From the NCBI RefSeq assembly GCF_030409755.1, contig NZ_JAUFQE010000002.1, positions 1,798,001 to 1,862,000 of the forward strand: DNA of 64,000 nucleotides. The letters run 5' to 3'. This DNA is from Vibrio lentus (GTDB lineage: Bacteria > Pseudomonadota > Gammaproteobacteria > Enterobacterales > Vibrionaceae). This document shows positions 31,679 through 42,259 of this stretch, piece after piece. The position numbers and the translations under genes were made by a program. Numbering within the stretch: the first letter of the stretch is position 1; each line of letters opens with the position of its first letter. The notes below the pieces were generated by a model. That model worked only from the letters and a program-made list of their open reading frames with translations, had not been told where the DNA came from and made no database searches.

Positions 31679-33796
31679 CTATACCTTAAACTGATTCACC
31701 AGCTTTTTCTGCTGCTGAGACAATTGGTCAATTTCACTTCCCACTTGCTCAGACGCCGCCGCTTGCTCCAGAATCTTCGCGCTTAAATCACGTATGTTAA
31801 CCACACTTTGATTCACTTCACCGGAAACGGATTGCTGCTCTTCAGCGGCTCGAACGATCTGACTGTTCATATCACTGATCGCCTCAATAGAAGTAAAGAT
31901 CGAACCTAGATCTTCAACCGCTTTCTGAACGTGCAGTGCTGTATCATTCGCAAGTATGTTACCTTCTTGTATTGCTTCAACGACATCTTGTGTTCCTGCA
32001 TGAACCTTATCGATCACCGCTCTAATCTCACCAACTGAGGACTGTGTACGACTTGCTAGATTTCGAACTTCATCAGCAACCACAGCAAAACCTCGACCTT
32101 GCTCCCCTGCCCTCGCGGCTTCAATAGCAGCATTCAAGGCTAGTAAGTTGGTCTGCTCAGAGATCCCCTCAATAACACTTAAGATCTCAGTAATATTGCC
32201 GTTGTTCTTCGCCAACTCTTCAACAATCGGAACAGCGCTCGACATACGATCCACCAGCTTTCTCATTTCACCCGCTGAAAGCTCTATAACCTCTTGTCCT
32301 TGTTGAGCCGAACGGTTCGCTTCACAAGCGGCATCCACCGCTATTTCTGCATTTTGCACCACTAAGCCCGAAGTTTGAGTCATCTCTTCGGCAGCGGTAG
32401 CCACTAGATCCACTTCTTTGAATTGAGATTCACTGCTTTCACGCGTACTCGACGCAGACGACTTGGCCTGACTGGTTGTATTCGCGACTTGCTCTGTGGT
32501 TTGAATGACTTCTTTGATCGTGTGCTGAAGTTTATCTAGGAATTGGTTGAAGCCTTTCGATAATTGACCAATCTCATCTTGCGATTTAACTTCCAATCGC
32601 TGAGTAAGATCTCCTTCACCAGAAGCTATGTCATTCAGTCTCTCAACAACTTGTCGAATAGGCCTAACGATAGACAGTGAAGCAAAGGCGATGATTGCCA
32701 GCCCGAAAACAATGAAAATGATACCAGCGATCACTTCCGTCTGAATGCCTTCGCTCAACTTAGCGCTAATAATAGAATCGAGTCTGCTTGCATCAGCAAC
32801 CACACTATCTCTAGGGATCTCAAAAAGCACCCCCCAAGTCTGGTTAGCAGCGATAACTGGAGCAAATGCGAGTAACCACTCACCATTATCACTCCATTGC
32901 GTTGTCACTTCACCGCCGAAAATAAAGTCGGTCATCAAGTCACTGTTTGTATTGTCACTTTGAAAGCTTGAACCAACAGCAATGCTTGAATCATCAGAAG
33001 CGATAACCGATCCGTCTAGGCTAACCACATAAACGGCACCTGCGCCATCAAACAAGCTTTGATCAGATTGAGTTACCACATTGGTTAAGCCATCGAGTCT
33101 TAAGTCGATACCTAAGAAACCAATCGCCATATCATCGACTAAAATAGGTACAGATATTGAAGACGTAAGTAATGCTTTACCACCACTATTTACTACTCGC
33201 GGAGTACTGATACAGGTTTGCCCTGAAGACAGAGGACAATAAAACCGTTCACTATTACTATCATCGCTTAATATCGATTCTGAAAGCACATTCGACAGGA
33301 CATTCTCGCCGTTATCGGCAACCTTCCAGTAAGGCGCAAAGCGGCCTTTTTCGTTAGATCCAACATAATCAGCATCGACATAGTTCGCATCTTCACCATC
33401 AAGTAAATCTGGCTTAAAGACTAAGTACGCCCCTTGGATCGAATCAAAGTTTAAAACTGAGCGACGTACCATTTCATCTAATGCAGTACGAAGTTCTTCA
33501 CTTGGCGTAAAGTTCTCATCTGCATTGTTTTTTAGAAACTGAGCACTAGAAGCCAGCATTTCTGCGCGGTAGATGGCTTCATCGACATAGCGTTGAGTTT
33601 CTTGAGCATTGAGCTGAGAAACAGACGCGAGCAATTGCTGAGTTTTATTGATAACTGATTCTGAACTTTGAGATTTGATGACTTGTTGATTACTCGTCGC
33701 GTTGTAGATCGAGAAACCAATAAGAGACAGTGAAGTAATGATTAGGCAACAACCTGCTAAGAGGGTGATTTTCCACTGTACCGATAGAGAGCGCAT
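31679..33796 (-). CDS. Methyl-accepting chemotaxis protein with periplasmic Cache-type sensor
   Basis: 705 residues. TM1 near 11-30, a large periplasmic domain (about 35-345) with double-Cache-like features, TM2 near 346-370, a HAMP domain ([24 protein letters not shown]) and a cytoplasmic signalling coiled coil. The hairpin tip is [39 protein letters not shown]. Ligand unknown. Single gene. Confidence 0.93.
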   Translation of the reverse strand: MRSLSVQWKITLLAGCCLIITSLSLIGFSIYNATSNQQVIKSQSSESVINKTQQLLASVSQLNAQETQRYVDEAIYRAEMLASSAQFLKNNADENFTPSEELRTALDEMVRRSVLNFDSIQGAYLVFKPDLLDGEDANYVDADYVGSNEKGRFAPYWKVADNGENVLSNVLSESILSDDSNSERFYCPLSSGQTCISTPRVVNSGGKALLTSSISVPILVDDMAIGFLGIDLRLDGLTNVVTQSDQSLFDGAGAVYVVSLDGSVIASDDSSIAVGSSFQSDNTNSDLMTDFIFGGEVTTQWSDNGEWLLAFAPVIAANQTWGVLFEIPRDSVVADASRLDSIISAKLSEGIQTEVIAGIIFIVFGLAIIAFASLSIVRPIRQVVERLNDIASGEGDLTQRLEVKSQDEIGQLSKGFNQFLDKLQHTIKEVIQTTEQVANTTSQAKSSASSTRESSESQFKEVDLVATAAEEMTQTSGLVVQNAEIAVDAACEANRSAQQGQEVIELSAGEMRKLVDRMSSAVPIVEELAKNNGNITEILSVIEGISEQTNLLALNAAIEAARAGEQGRGFAVVADEVRNLASRTQSSVGEIRAVIDKVHAGTQDVVEAIQEGNILANDTALHVQKAVEDLGSIFTSIEAISDMNSQIVRAAEEQQSVSGEVNQSVVNIRDLSAKILEQAAASEQVGSEIDQLSQQQKKLVNQFKV

Positions 33797-34364
33797 TTAA
33801 TATCCTTATTTAAGCCAAAAGACTTCCATGACCGTCACTATCACATTGATGCTCCATTCCAGAGCTCAATGTAAATAAATGAGATGAATAGCTTAGCCGA
33901 TGATTACATCACAAATTGCACACATATAAAACGAAAGTTTATAGAAATGTTAATAAGTCGTGTCATTTGTCTTTTGTTTCTGTGATTTCAAGAGCTTTCG
34001 CCTTGTCCCTCTAAGTTAAATCATTGAAGCTAGAACGCCCTACTTGCGATGTTCACTACTTAGAGAAACGTTTTAAACTATCACCATTAAAAGGAATGTT
34101 GTTTTCTCAAGGCAACCTTTACTTGCGACATTTTAAGGGAACCTAATCACCCTTTACTTCTTTAAAACCCCACCCATTTCGGATTAGTTTTTATAATCCA
34201 AACTATAGATTTTTATCTTGATCAACTTCACATTTTTTGATTGCTAAGTCGCCATTCAAGCTCTAATATCTCGCGCCTAGATTCCCTGAATAATTTATTC
34301 ATTTGGCTCTCCTCAATGGAGCGCTAAGGCTTTTTACGTCTTTAATTTTTGGAGAGATACGCAA
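33797..34364. other. Divergent intergenic region MCP/emrD
   Basis: 568 bases. A TATAAT hexamer at 34192-34197 could be a -10 box reading toward emrD, and a GCTCTCC/GGAGCGC hairpin lies in the emrD leader near 34307-34325. No gene was recognised. Confidence 0.35.
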
Positions 34365-35570
34365 ATGTCTGCCTCGTTTCCATTAGCGAAACTTACCTTT
34401 TTAATCGCGATCCTGACTGCCGTAGGTCAAATGACTCAAACGATGTACGTGCCTTCTATCGGTCATATGTCGGGTGAGTTCTTGGTTTCTGCGTCTTCAC
34501 TTCAAGCGGTGATGGCGTGTTACCTGATCCCTTATGGTCTGTCACAATTTGTCTACGGCCCACTTTCTGATCGCCTAGGTCGTAAACCCATCATCGTTGC
34601 TGGTTTGATCATCTATATCATCGGTACTTTGATAGCGTTGTTCGCTCATGAATATGAATGGTTCTTAGCAGGTAGCTTTATCCAAGGTTTGGGTATCGGT
34701 TGTGGTGGTGCGATGTCTCGTACATTGACTCGCGACTGCTTTGAAGGTGCAGAGCTGCACCGTGCAAACAGCTTAATCAGCATGTGTGTGATTTTCTCAC
34801 CATTGATGGCTCCTGTATTGGGTGGTTACCTAACAGAAGCTTTCGGCTGGCGTTCTAGCTACTTGTTCCTTGCGCTGTTTGGTATCGCTGTTGTTATCAC
34901 CATGATGACGAGCATGATGGAAACACTGCCAAAAGAACGACGTAAACATGAATCGGTTGTAAACAGCTACAAATTCGTTCTGTCTGACAAACGTTTCCAA
35001 GGTTTCTTACTAATATTGGTCGCAACCTTTGCTGGCGTAGCCGTCTTTGAAGCAGCGGCAGGCGTACTACTTGGCGGTGTACTTGGCTTACCTGCAACCA
35101 CAGTAAGCTTGTTGTTCGTCTTACCCATTCCGGGTTACTTAGTGGGTGCTGGCTTATCTAGTTACATCGCACAACGTCGCTCTGAGCGCCGTGCACTGAA
35201 TGTCGGCCTAGTGTCGATCTTAGTCGGCTCTGCCGTGGTCTTGATACCGGGTCTGTTTGGTCAAACAACAGCACTGACTTTGATTGGCGGTGCAACCATT
35301 TACTTCTTGGGCGCTGGTATCCTATTTCCAGCAGCAACAACCGGAGCGCTTTCGCCATTCCCATACCATGCTGGTACAGGCGGCGCGATCTTAGGCGGCA
35401 TGCAGAACCTAGGTGCTGGCATCGCAACACTATTGGCATCGTTCTTCCCTGCTCAAGACCAGCTGCCACTCGGTTGTTTGATGATTGCAATGTCATTTAT
35501 CGTGATGCTTGGTTTACGTTGGGTCAATCGTAAACATGACCACTCAAACGAAATGCCATTGGCTATTTAA
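34365..35570 (+). CDS. emrD: MFS multidrug efflux transporter EmrD-like
   Basis: 401-residue 12-TM transporter of the DHA1 Bcr/CflA group. Motif A is GPLSDRLGRKPIIVAGLIIY; motif C-type GxxxGPxxG appears as SPLMAPVLGGYLTEAFGWR. Length and sequence style match vibrio EmrD proteins. Predicted H+-coupled efflux of amphipathic drugs; substrate range not deducible. GGAGAG site before the ATG. Confidence 0.82.
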   Translation: MSASFPLAKLTFLIAILTAVGQMTQTMYVPSIGHMSGEFLVSASSLQAVMACYLIPYGLSQFVYGPLSDRLGRKPIIVAGLIIYIIGTLIALFAHEYEWFLAGSFIQGLGIGCGGAMSRTLTRDCFEGAELHRANSLISMCVIFSPLMAPVLGGYLTEAFGWRSSYLFLALFGIAVVITMMTSMMETLPKERRKHESVVNSYKFVLSDKRFQGFLLILVATFAGVAVFEAAAGVLLGGVLGLPATTVSLLFVLPIPGYLVGAGLSSYIAQRRSERRALNVGLVSILVGSAVVLIPGLFGQTTALTLIGGATIYFLGAGILFPAATTGALSPFPYHAGTGGAILGGMQNLGAGIATLLASFFPAQDQLPLGCLMIAMSFIVMLGLRWVNRKHDHSNEMPLAI

Positions 35571-35601
35571 AGTAAAACGCAAATCTTGACTACACAAATA
35601 G

Positions 35602-35632
35602 AGGGACATGCTGAAAAGTGTGTCCCTTTTTT
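35602..35632 (+). terminator. Terminator after emrD
   Basis: GGGACA(c)/(g)TGTCCC hairpin with a T run. Confidence 0.75.
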
Positions 35633-35827
35633 ATTACCCGTTTACCCTCGCCTAGTGTCTACCACCAATTTCATAAAACATTACTTTGATTTTTTGGAAA
35701 CAATAACAGACACTTACGTTGAAAGTGCATATCCAGAATCCAATTATAAATAACATCACTGGAAGAAAACTAACCACTAAAGGATGCTGGCATTAAAACG
35801 AGTAAGGTGCACACTAAGGATATAAAG

Positions 35828-37993
35828 ATGCGTTTCGCTCTAACCACATTAGCCGTATCGGTCGCGCTTGTCGCCGGATGCAGCAATCAAGGAATACCGA
35901 CCATGAACCACTACTCTCAATCGCAACTTATCGCTCAGCAAACCAAAGCCCCCGTTGCTAAGAAAGTCCCTCATGCAATGACGATTCATGGTGACACTAG
36001 AATCGATGATTATTACTGGATGCGCGATGACGAACGCCAAGACCCAGAGATCTTGCAACACCTTGAGCAAGAGAATCAGTACGCAGAGACTGTGTTGAAA
36101 CACACTGATGCATTACAAGAACAGTTATTTGATGAGATCAAAGGCCGAATCGCGAAAGATGACAATTCGGTACCAGTTCGTAAAGGCAGCTACTTCTATT
36201 CAAATGAAGTCACGGGTGACAACGAATACGAAGTTCACTTGCGTGCAACAGACTTTGCAGGCACAAACAAGCAAGTCATCTTAGACGTTAACGCACTGGC
36301 AAAAGAACACGAATTCTTCAGTATTGGCAGCTTAACGATCAGTCCAAACGAAAACTTGTTGGCCTATGGCGAAGATACGCTGAGCCGTCGTGTTTACACC
36401 ATTAAGATTAAAGACCTCACGACCGGTGAATATCTAACTGATGAAATTGAAGGTGCCTCGAGTTCAATTGCCTGGCAAAACGACAACCAGGCCTTCTATT
36501 ACATCAAGAAAGATCCACAAACGCTGCTAGGTTACCAAGTTTTCCGCCATGTCTTAGGCACACCTCAGACAAACGATGAGTTGATTTACGAAGAAACCGA
36601 CACTGCTTACTACACTGGCTTAAGTAAGAGTAAAGATGGTCAACAGGTGTACATTTGGCACTCGAGCACAGAAACCAGCGGTGTTTCAGTCATAGATGCC
36701 AACGACCCACACGCGAGAGCGGAACCTTTTTACCCACAAGAAACGGGCATTGAGTACAGCATCGCTAAATTGGGTGACTGGTACTACATCTACACCAACT
36801 ACCAAGCCGTCAACTTCCGTTTAATGAAAGTCACAACCGAAGACATGCACGACCGTTCAAAATGGGTCGATGTCATCCCAGCCGATGACAATACTCAACT
36901 TGTCGATTTCGAACTGTTTGATGACCATCTTGTTTACGAGCAACGTGCAAATGGCTTATCTACAGTGAAAGTACGTCAACTATCAACGGGCAAAGAGTTC
37001 CCACTAGAGTTCAATGACGCCGCTTTTGCCGCTTACCTGACTGGTAACAATGAATTAGATAACTCAAAAGTTCGTGTCTACTACAGCAGCTTAACCACGC
37101 CAGGTACTTACTATGATTTCGATCTAAATTCAGGTGAATCCGAACTCATGAAGCAAACACCCGTATTAGGTGATTTCGAAGCGGATAACTACCAATCAGA
37201 GCGAATCATGGTGACGGCTCGCGATGGTAAGCAAGTACCTGTCTCTTTGGTTTATCGCAAAGACTTATTCAAGAAAAACGGTACGAACCCAATCTACCAA
37301 TATGGCTATGGATCTTACGGTTCCACGATTGAACCGACCTTCCGCTCAGCTCGTCTAAGCCTACTTGATCGAGGCTTCGTTTATGCGATCGCACATATTC
37401 GCGGTTCAGAAATGCTTGGGCGCCCTTGGTATGAGGATGGCAAGAAACTGACCAAACAAAACACATTTAACGATTTTGTCGATGTAACCAAAGGGCTTGT
37501 TGAAGAAGGCTACGGAGCTCAAGATAAAGTATTTGCGGTGGGCGGCTCTGCTGGCGGTCTGTTGATGGGCGCAATCATCAACCAAGCACCAGAACTGTAC
37601 CGTGGTATTGGCGCACATGTTCCGTTTGTAGACGTGGTAACAACCATGCTTGATGAATCGATTCCTCTAACCACAAACGAATATGACGAATGGGGCAATC
37701 CGAACGATAAAACCTACTACGAATACATGCTGAGTTACTCGCCATACGACAACATTAAGGTACAAAACTACCCGAATATGCTGGTAACAACAGGTCTGCA
37801 TGACTCACAGGTACAGTACTTTGAGCCAATGAAGTGGGTGGCGAAACTGCGTGAAATGAAAACAGACAACAATGTGCTGTTGTTCAAAACCGATATGGAA
37901 GCCGGTCACGGTGGTGCTTCTGGTCGATTTAAACGATTGAAAGAAGACGCACTTGAATATGCCTTCTTTTTAGACTTGCTAAAAACTCAGTAA
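35828..37993 (+). CDS. Oligopeptidase B-type S9 peptidase (lipoprotein)
   Basis: 721 residues from the ATG at 35828. The start is MRFALTTLAVSVALVAGCSNQ, a signal with lipobox VAGC, so it is probably a lipoprotein; E. coli PtrB is cytosolic and lacks this. A beta-propeller domain (about 40-430) precedes the alpha/beta hydrolase domain with nucleophile Ser574 in GGSAGG. The catalytic Asp (TGLHDSQV) and His (EAGHGGASGRF) are also present. Predicted to cleave short peptides after basic residues. Confidence 0.88.
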   Translation: MRFALTTLAVSVALVAGCSNQGIPTMNHYSQSQLIAQQTKAPVAKKVPHAMTIHGDTRIDDYYWMRDDERQDPEILQHLEQENQYAETVLKHTDALQEQLFDEIKGRIAKDDNSVPVRKGSYFYSNEVTGDNEYEVHLRATDFAGTNKQVILDVNALAKEHEFFSIGSLTISPNENLLAYGEDTLSRRVYTIKIKDLTTGEYLTDEIEGASSSIAWQNDNQAFYYIKKDPQTLLGYQVFRHVLGTPQTNDELIYEETDTAYYTGLSKSKDGQQVYIWHSSTETSGVSVIDANDPHARAEPFYPQETGIEYSIAKLGDWYYIYTNYQAVNFRLMKVTTEDMHDRSKWVDVIPADDNTQLVDFELFDDHLVYEQRANGLSTVKVRQLSTGKEFPLEFNDAAFAAYLTGNNELDNSKVRVYYSSLTTPGTYYDFDLNSGESELMKQTPVLGDFEADNYQSERIMVTARDGKQVPVSLVYRKDLFKKNGTNPIYQYGYGSYGSTIEPTFRSARLSLLDRGFVYAIAHIRGSEMLGRPWYEDGKKLTKQNTFNDFVDVTKGLVEEGYGAQDKVFAVGGSAGGLLMGAIINQAPELYRGIGAHVPFVDVVTTMLDESIPLTTNEYDEWGNPNDKTYYEYMLSYSPYDNIKVQNYPNMLVTTGLHDSQVQYFEPMKWVAKLREMKTDNNVLLFKTDMEAGHGGASGRFKRLKEDALEYAFFLDLLKTQ

Positions 37994-38028
37994 GCTCAAC
38001 GTAACTGTAGGTATTCACACCATTTAAC

Positions 38029-38058
38029 GTCGCCATTTTGTCTTTATAAAGTGGCGAC
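38029..38058. other. Hairpin between the S9 peptidase gene and xthA
   Basis: GTCGCCATTTT pairs with AAAGTGGCGAC around a short loop; no T run follows on either strand, so it is more likely an mRNA-stabilising stem than a classical terminator. Confidence 0.5.
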
Positions 38059-38162
38059 AGAAATTATTAAGCATGGTTAAATACGATGAACCATGAAATC
38101 AACCAAATCAAAAAATCTTTGAGAACTCGCAGCACAAAGGTTTCCGAGAGGTATAAAAACAA

Positions 38163-38969
38163 ATGAAAGTAATTAGCTTTAACATCAACGGCCTTAGAGC
38201 CCGCCTTCACCAACTGCAAGCGATTATCGACAAACACCAACCTGACGTGATTGGTCTTCAAGAAATTAAAGTGCACGATGAAGCCTTTCCGCTCGCTGAT
38301 GTTGAAGCGATGGGTTACAAGGTTTACTTCCATGGCCAAAAAGCGCACTACGGTGTAGCTATGCTGTGTAAGCAAGAGCCTATCTCTGTACAGAAGGGGT
38401 TTCCTACAGACAATGAAGACCATCAAAAGCGTATGATCATGGCGACGTTTGAAGACGAAAACGGTGAAAAAGTTACCGTGCTTAATGGCTACTTCCCTCA
38501 AGGGGACAATATCAAGCACGAGACTAAATACCCATACAAGCGTCAATTCTACAAAGACTTGATGACTTACCTAAATGACTATCACAACAAAGATGAACAA
38601 GTGATCGTGATGGGCGACATCAATATCAGCCCTATCGACGCAGACATCGGCATCGGTGAACCAAACGCGAAACGTTGGTTGAAAACCGGTAAGTGTTCTT
38701 TCCAACCAGAAGAACGCGAATGGTTGAAAACACTGATGGATTGGGGTTTTGTGGACAGCTTCCGTTTACTACATCCTGAAGTGAACGATCAATACTCGTG
38801 GTTTGATTACCGCTCAAAAGGCTTCGTGGACAACCGCGGCCTACGAATCGACGTGGTACTGGCGACCCAGAAACTTGCTGATAAATGTACTGAAGCAGGC
38901 ATCGACTACGAACTGCGTGGCATTGAAAAACCGTCAGATCACGCTCCGATTTGGTCGACGTTTAAGTAA
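38163..38969 (+). CDS. xthA: Exodeoxyribonuclease III XthA
   Basis: 268-residue EEP-superfamily AP endonuclease/3'-exonuclease. Motifs: [24 protein letters not shown] (metal-binding Glu), [21 protein letters not shown] and the C-terminal DHAPIW with catalytic Asp-His. Repairs abasic sites. Single gene with its own terminator. Confidence 0.95.
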   Translation: MKVISFNINGLRARLHQLQAIIDKHQPDVIGLQEIKVHDEAFPLADVEAMGYKVYFHGQKAHYGVAMLCKQEPISVQKGFPTDNEDHQKRMIMATFEDENGEKVTVLNGYFPQGDNIKHETKYPYKRQFYKDLMTYLNDYHNKDEQVIVMGDINISPIDADIGIGEPNAKRWLKTGKCSFQPEEREWLKTLMDWGFVDSFRLLHPEVNDQYSWFDYRSKGFVDNRGLRIDVVLATQKLADKCTEAGIDYELRGIEKPSDHAPIWSTFK

Positions 38970-38992
38970 CGAGTAAATTAGTTATTATCAAT

Positions 38993-39023
38993 TAAAAACG
39001 GCGCTATGAAAGCGCCGTTTTTG
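38993..39023. terminator. Bidirectional terminator xthA/ABC transporter operon
   Basis: AAAAACGGCGCT/AGCGCCGTTTTT hairpin between convergent genes. Confidence 0.88.
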
Positions 39024-39049
39024 TCTCAAAAAATTAGCTTCTCAGAAAA

Positions 39050-39727
39050 TCAGTTAAGCGGTCTTAGGTAAGCGAGGAAACGTTTCTCTGCGAACTTGAA
39101 GATCGCGATGATGATAAACGTTAGCGCCATGTAGAACAGACCTGCTGTTAAGAAAGATTCGAATGGAGCGTAGTAACGTGAGTTCACCAAACGTGCAGCA
39201 CCCGTCAAATCCATAATCGTTACGATGCCCGCTACCGCTGAACCGTGAAGCATAAAGATAACTTCATTACTGTAAGCCGGTAACGCTCGACGAAGAGCAC
39301 TTGGCAGAATGATACGGCGGTATGTCTTCGGTGTACTCATGCCATATGCTTTTGCTGCTTCCACTTCACCTTTCGGTAACCCGTTAATAGCACCACGGAT
39401 GATTTCAGCAGTATAAGCCGACGTGTTCAGAATAAACGCAACCAATGCACAGAACCATGCGTTTTCCCATAAGGTATCTTTTACAGGGAAGAATTGATCC
39501 ATTCCGTAGTAAATCAGGTACAACTGCACCAATAATGGCGTACCACGGAAGAAATAGATGAACGACCAAGCAGGAGCGTTAATCAGCATATTTGGGCTGT
39601 TGCGAGAGATAGCTAATGGTATGGCTACACATAAGCCAATAATCAAAGCTACACAAACCATCCAAGCCGTTGTCCATAAACCACTAAGGTAAATCGGCAG
39701 GCTTTCAATTATCAATGAAAAGTCCAT
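39050..39727 (-). CDS. artM: Amino-acid ABC transporter permease, ArtM-like
   Basis: 225-residue HisM/ArtM-type permease with about five TM segments and the EAA loop EVEAAKAYGMSTPKTYRRIILPSALRRALPAYSNE. Pairs with the ArtQ-like permease, which ends two bases upstream. Predicted to import arginine or a related basic amino acid; substrate inferred from family only. Confidence 0.83.
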   Translation of the reverse strand: MDFSLIIESLPIYLSGLWTTAWMVCVALIIGLCVAIPLAISRNSPNMLINAPAWSFIYFFRGTPLLVQLYLIYYGMDQFFPVKDTLWENAWFCALVAFILNTSAYTAEIIRGAINGLPKGEVEAAKAYGMSTPKTYRRIILPSALRRALPAYSNEVIFMLHGSAVAGIVTIMDLTGAARLVNSRYYAPFESFLTAGLFYMALTFIIIAIFKFAEKRFLAYLRPLN

Positions 39728-39729
39728 AA

Positions 39730-40470
39730 CTACCTCGCGTGGATACTAAATTTGCGTTCAACCAACTTAAGCAAGCCCGTCGAAACACTGGTGAAGAATA
39801 GGAAAATAAGTGCCACTGTCATATAAAAGGTAAATGGCATTTTGGTTGAACCTGCAGCCAATGCGCTAACACGTACCATGTCTTCTAAACCGATAATCGA
39901 AACCAATGCGGTGGTCTTAAGTAAAACCAACCAGTTGTTACCAAAACCCGGCAGTGCATGACGAATCATTTGCGGAAGCAGGATACGACGGAACGCTAAT
40001 ACAGGGCCCATACCATAGGCCTTTGCCGCTTCCATTTCGCCGCTATCAACAGCCATGATGGCACCACGGAAGGTTTCAGCCATGTAGGCACCGAAGATAA
40101 AGCCAATCGTTAAGACACCGGCAATAAATGGGCTGACATCAATATAATCAGGTAAGTAAGCGGTCCACTCATGGTTAGGGTCACTCGACGTGAACCATTC
40201 ATTGAGCCACTCATTGATGGAATACAAACTGTTGTTTAAAAGGATTTGTCCACCAAAGAAAATCAACATCATCAATACGAGGTCAGGAATGCCTCGAATA
40301 ACGGTTGTGTAGAGGGTTGCGATAGCACGAGCCCAGCGATAAGGCGCGAGTTTAGCTAAGGCACCTAGCATACCAAGAACCATAGCTAAAATTAGCGACA
40401 GCAAGGCAACTTCGATCGTAAGCACCGCCCCTTTCAGGATCGAAGCTTCATATCCTTGTAAATCAAACAT
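39730..40470 (-). CDS. artQ: Amino-acid ABC transporter permease, ArtQ-like
   Basis: 246 residues from the ATG at 40470, which has GGA seven bases upstream; a TTG four codons earlier is less likely. HisQ/ArtQ-type permease; EAA loop EMEAAKAYGMGPVLAFRRILLPQMIRHALPGFGN. Translationally close to artM. Confidence 0.83.
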   Translation of the reverse strand: MFDLQGYEASILKGAVLTIEVALLSLILAMVLGMLGALAKLAPYRWARAIATLYTTVIRGIPDLVLMMLIFFGGQILLNNSLYSINEWLNEWFTSSDPNHEWTAYLPDYIDVSPFIAGVLTIGFIFGAYMAETFRGAIMAVDSGEMEAAKAYGMGPVLAFRRILLPQMIRHALPGFGNNWLVLLKTTALVSIIGLEDMVRVSALAAGSTKMPFTFYMTVALIFLFFTSVSTGLLKLVERKFSIHAR

Positions 40471-40507
40471 AATGAATTCCAACAGAACTGCGAAAAAGTT
40501 GGTAGAC

Positions 40508-40529
40508 AGGGAGAGGGTAACCTCTCCCT
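40508..40529 (-). other. Intercistronic hairpin artJ/artQ
   Basis: AGGGAGAGG pairs perfectly with CCTCTCCCT around a 4-base loop and has no T run. Stems like this after binding-protein genes stabilise the upstream message, giving more binding protein than permease. Confidence 0.55.
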
Positions 40530-40548
40530 TAAGAAGTGAACCTAGAGA

Positions 40549-41319
40549 TTACTGGCCGTATACGTCGTAGTTGAAGTATTTAGCCGCGATATCTTGGTAG
40601 ATGCCTTTTTCACGTAGTGAAAGGATTGCAGCATCTAACTGTTTAGTCAGATCTTTGTCTTGCTTACGTAGAGCAATACCAAAACCATCGCCGAACCATT
40701 TAGGATCGGTTAGAGATGGACCAACAAACTCGTAGTCTTCGCCACCCGCTTTGTTGAGTACGCCTTCTTCTAGAGCCGATGCATCACCCAGAACAGCAGC
40801 AACACGACCGTTAGCTAGATCAAGGTAAGCTTCATCGAATGAACCGTAACGAACGATTTCTACTGTGTCGCCGTAGTTGTCTGTTAGGTACTTATCGTGA
40901 GTTGTTGCACGTTGAACGGCAATTTTTTGACCACTTAGATCATCAAAGTTAAGGCCTGCACCTTTTTTAGCGATGAACTTGTTTGGGATAAGTGCGTACT
41001 TACCAGTAAAGTCGATTTTTTTCTTACGCTCTTCTGTAATCGACATTGCCGCGATGATCGCATCATATTTACGAGCAAGTAGAGAAGGAATAATGCCATC
41101 CCAATCTTGCGCTACGATCTTACACTTCACCTGCATTTCAGTACAAAGTGCGTTCGCCATATCGACATCAAAGCCCTTTAGTGAACCATCCGCTTCAGTC
41201 CAGCTAAATGGAGGGTAAGCACCTTCAATACCGAAGCGTACTGTTTTCCATTCTTTTGCTTGAGCTACGCCCGTTGCAGCAGTTGCAGCAAGTGCCGCTA
41301 CTAATAACCACTTTTTCAT
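40549..41319 (-). CDS. Arginine/basic amino-acid periplasmic binding protein (ArtJ-like)
   Basis: 256 residues. Signal peptide MKKWLLVAALAATAATGVAQA. SBP family 3 fold: KTVRFGIEGAYPPFSWTEADGSLKGFDVDMANALC at the start of the mature protein and QRATTHDKYL in the second lobe. Captures the ligand for ArtQ/ArtM/ArtP-like components. Hairpin after the stop suggests higher expression than the permeases. Confidence 0.87.
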   Translation of the reverse strand: MKKWLLVAALAATAATGVAQAKEWKTVRFGIEGAYPPFSWTEADGSLKGFDVDMANALCTEMQVKCKIVAQDWDGIIPSLLARKYDAIIAAMSITEERKKKIDFTGKYALIPNKFIAKKGAGLNFDDLSGQKIAVQRATTHDKYLTDNYGDTVEIVRYGSFDEAYLDLANGRVAAVLGDASALEEGVLNKAGGEDYEFVGPSLTDPKWFGDGFGIALRKQDKDLTKQLDAAILSLREKGIYQDIAAKYFNYDVYGQ

Positions 41320-41488
41320 ATCCCTACTCCTGTGATTTAGGTTTTTATGTTTTGCTAATTTTAATATTGTGTTTGTTGATACTTATTAAATTACTTGTTG
41401 TGTTTTATTGCTTATACCGCTGTCATCGACCTTAACAACAATATTTCAATTTTGATTTTCTTCAATCGACTACGTACATAGGTGCTTA

Positions 41489-42259
41489 TTAGTAGATAGA
41501 AGAGATAAACTGTTGTAGACGCTCTGATTCAGGTGCCGTAAACAGTTTAGCTGGATCGCCCTGTTCTTCCACCAGACCTTGATGTAAGAACATCACGTGG
41601 TTGGATACATCACGAGCAAAAGCCATTTCATGTGTTACCACAAGCATGGTTCTTCCTTCTTCGGCTAAGTCACGCATTACACCAAGAACTTCCCCTACTA
41701 ACTCAGGGTCAAGTGCAGATGTCGGTTCATCAAATAGCATTACTTCAGGATCAACCGCTAACGCTCTTGCAATCGCAGCACGCTGTTGTTGACCGCCAGA
41801 TAAATGACCCGGGTAGTAATCTTTGCGCTCATATAGTCCTACTTTCTTCAGTAGCAGCTCAGCATTTTCAATGGCTTGTGCTTTAGGTACGCCTAAGACA
41901 TGAACGGGTGCTTCGATAACATTTTCGAGAACGGTCAGGTGAGACCAAAGGTTGAAGCCTTGAAAAACCATAGCCAAACGAGAACGGATTCGTTGAACTT
42001 GTTTTTCATTTGCAGGAACGGAAACGCCTTGGCGGTTATTTTTCATTTGAATCAATTCGCCATTAACCCAAATTTCGCCAGCAGTAGGTGTTTCTAAGAG
42101 GTTGATACATCGAAGGAAAGTACTTTTACCCGATCCTGAAGATCCGATAATCGAGACTACATCGCCTTTATGCGCAGAAAGTGAAATTCCCTTTAAAACT
42201 TCATTTTGACCAAACGTTTTGTGTAGATCCTTTATGTCCAGCGCCGGTACATCTTTCAT
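41489..42259 (-). CDS. artP: Amino-acid ABC transporter ATP-binding protein (ArtP/HisP-like)
   Basis: 256 residues from the ATG at 42259, which follows GGGAGAG; the open frame extends 30 codons further upstream. Walker A IGSSGSGKSTFLRC, signature LSGGQQQRAAIARAL, Walker B VMLFDEPTSAL and the switch His in VVTHEM are all present. First gene of the four-gene operon; 169 bases separate it from the binding-protein gene. Confidence 0.9.
   Translation of the reverse strand: MKDVPALDIKDLHKTFGQNEVLKGISLSAHKGDVVSIIGSSGSGKSTFLRCINLLETPTAGEIWVNGELIQMKNNRQGVSVPANEKQVQRIRSRLAMVFQGFNLWSHLTVLENVIEAPVHVLGVPKAQAIENAELLLKKVGLYERKDYYPGHLSGGQQQRAAIARALAVDPEVMLFDEPTSALDPELVGEVLGVMRDLAEEGRTMLVVTHEMAFARDVSNHVMFLHQGLVEEQGDPAKLFTAPESERLQQFISSIY

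Noticed and set aside
34897..35496. Frames antisense to emrD, up to 112 codons
   Set aside because: Shadow frames rich in Arg, Leu and Gln opposite a clear transporter gene.
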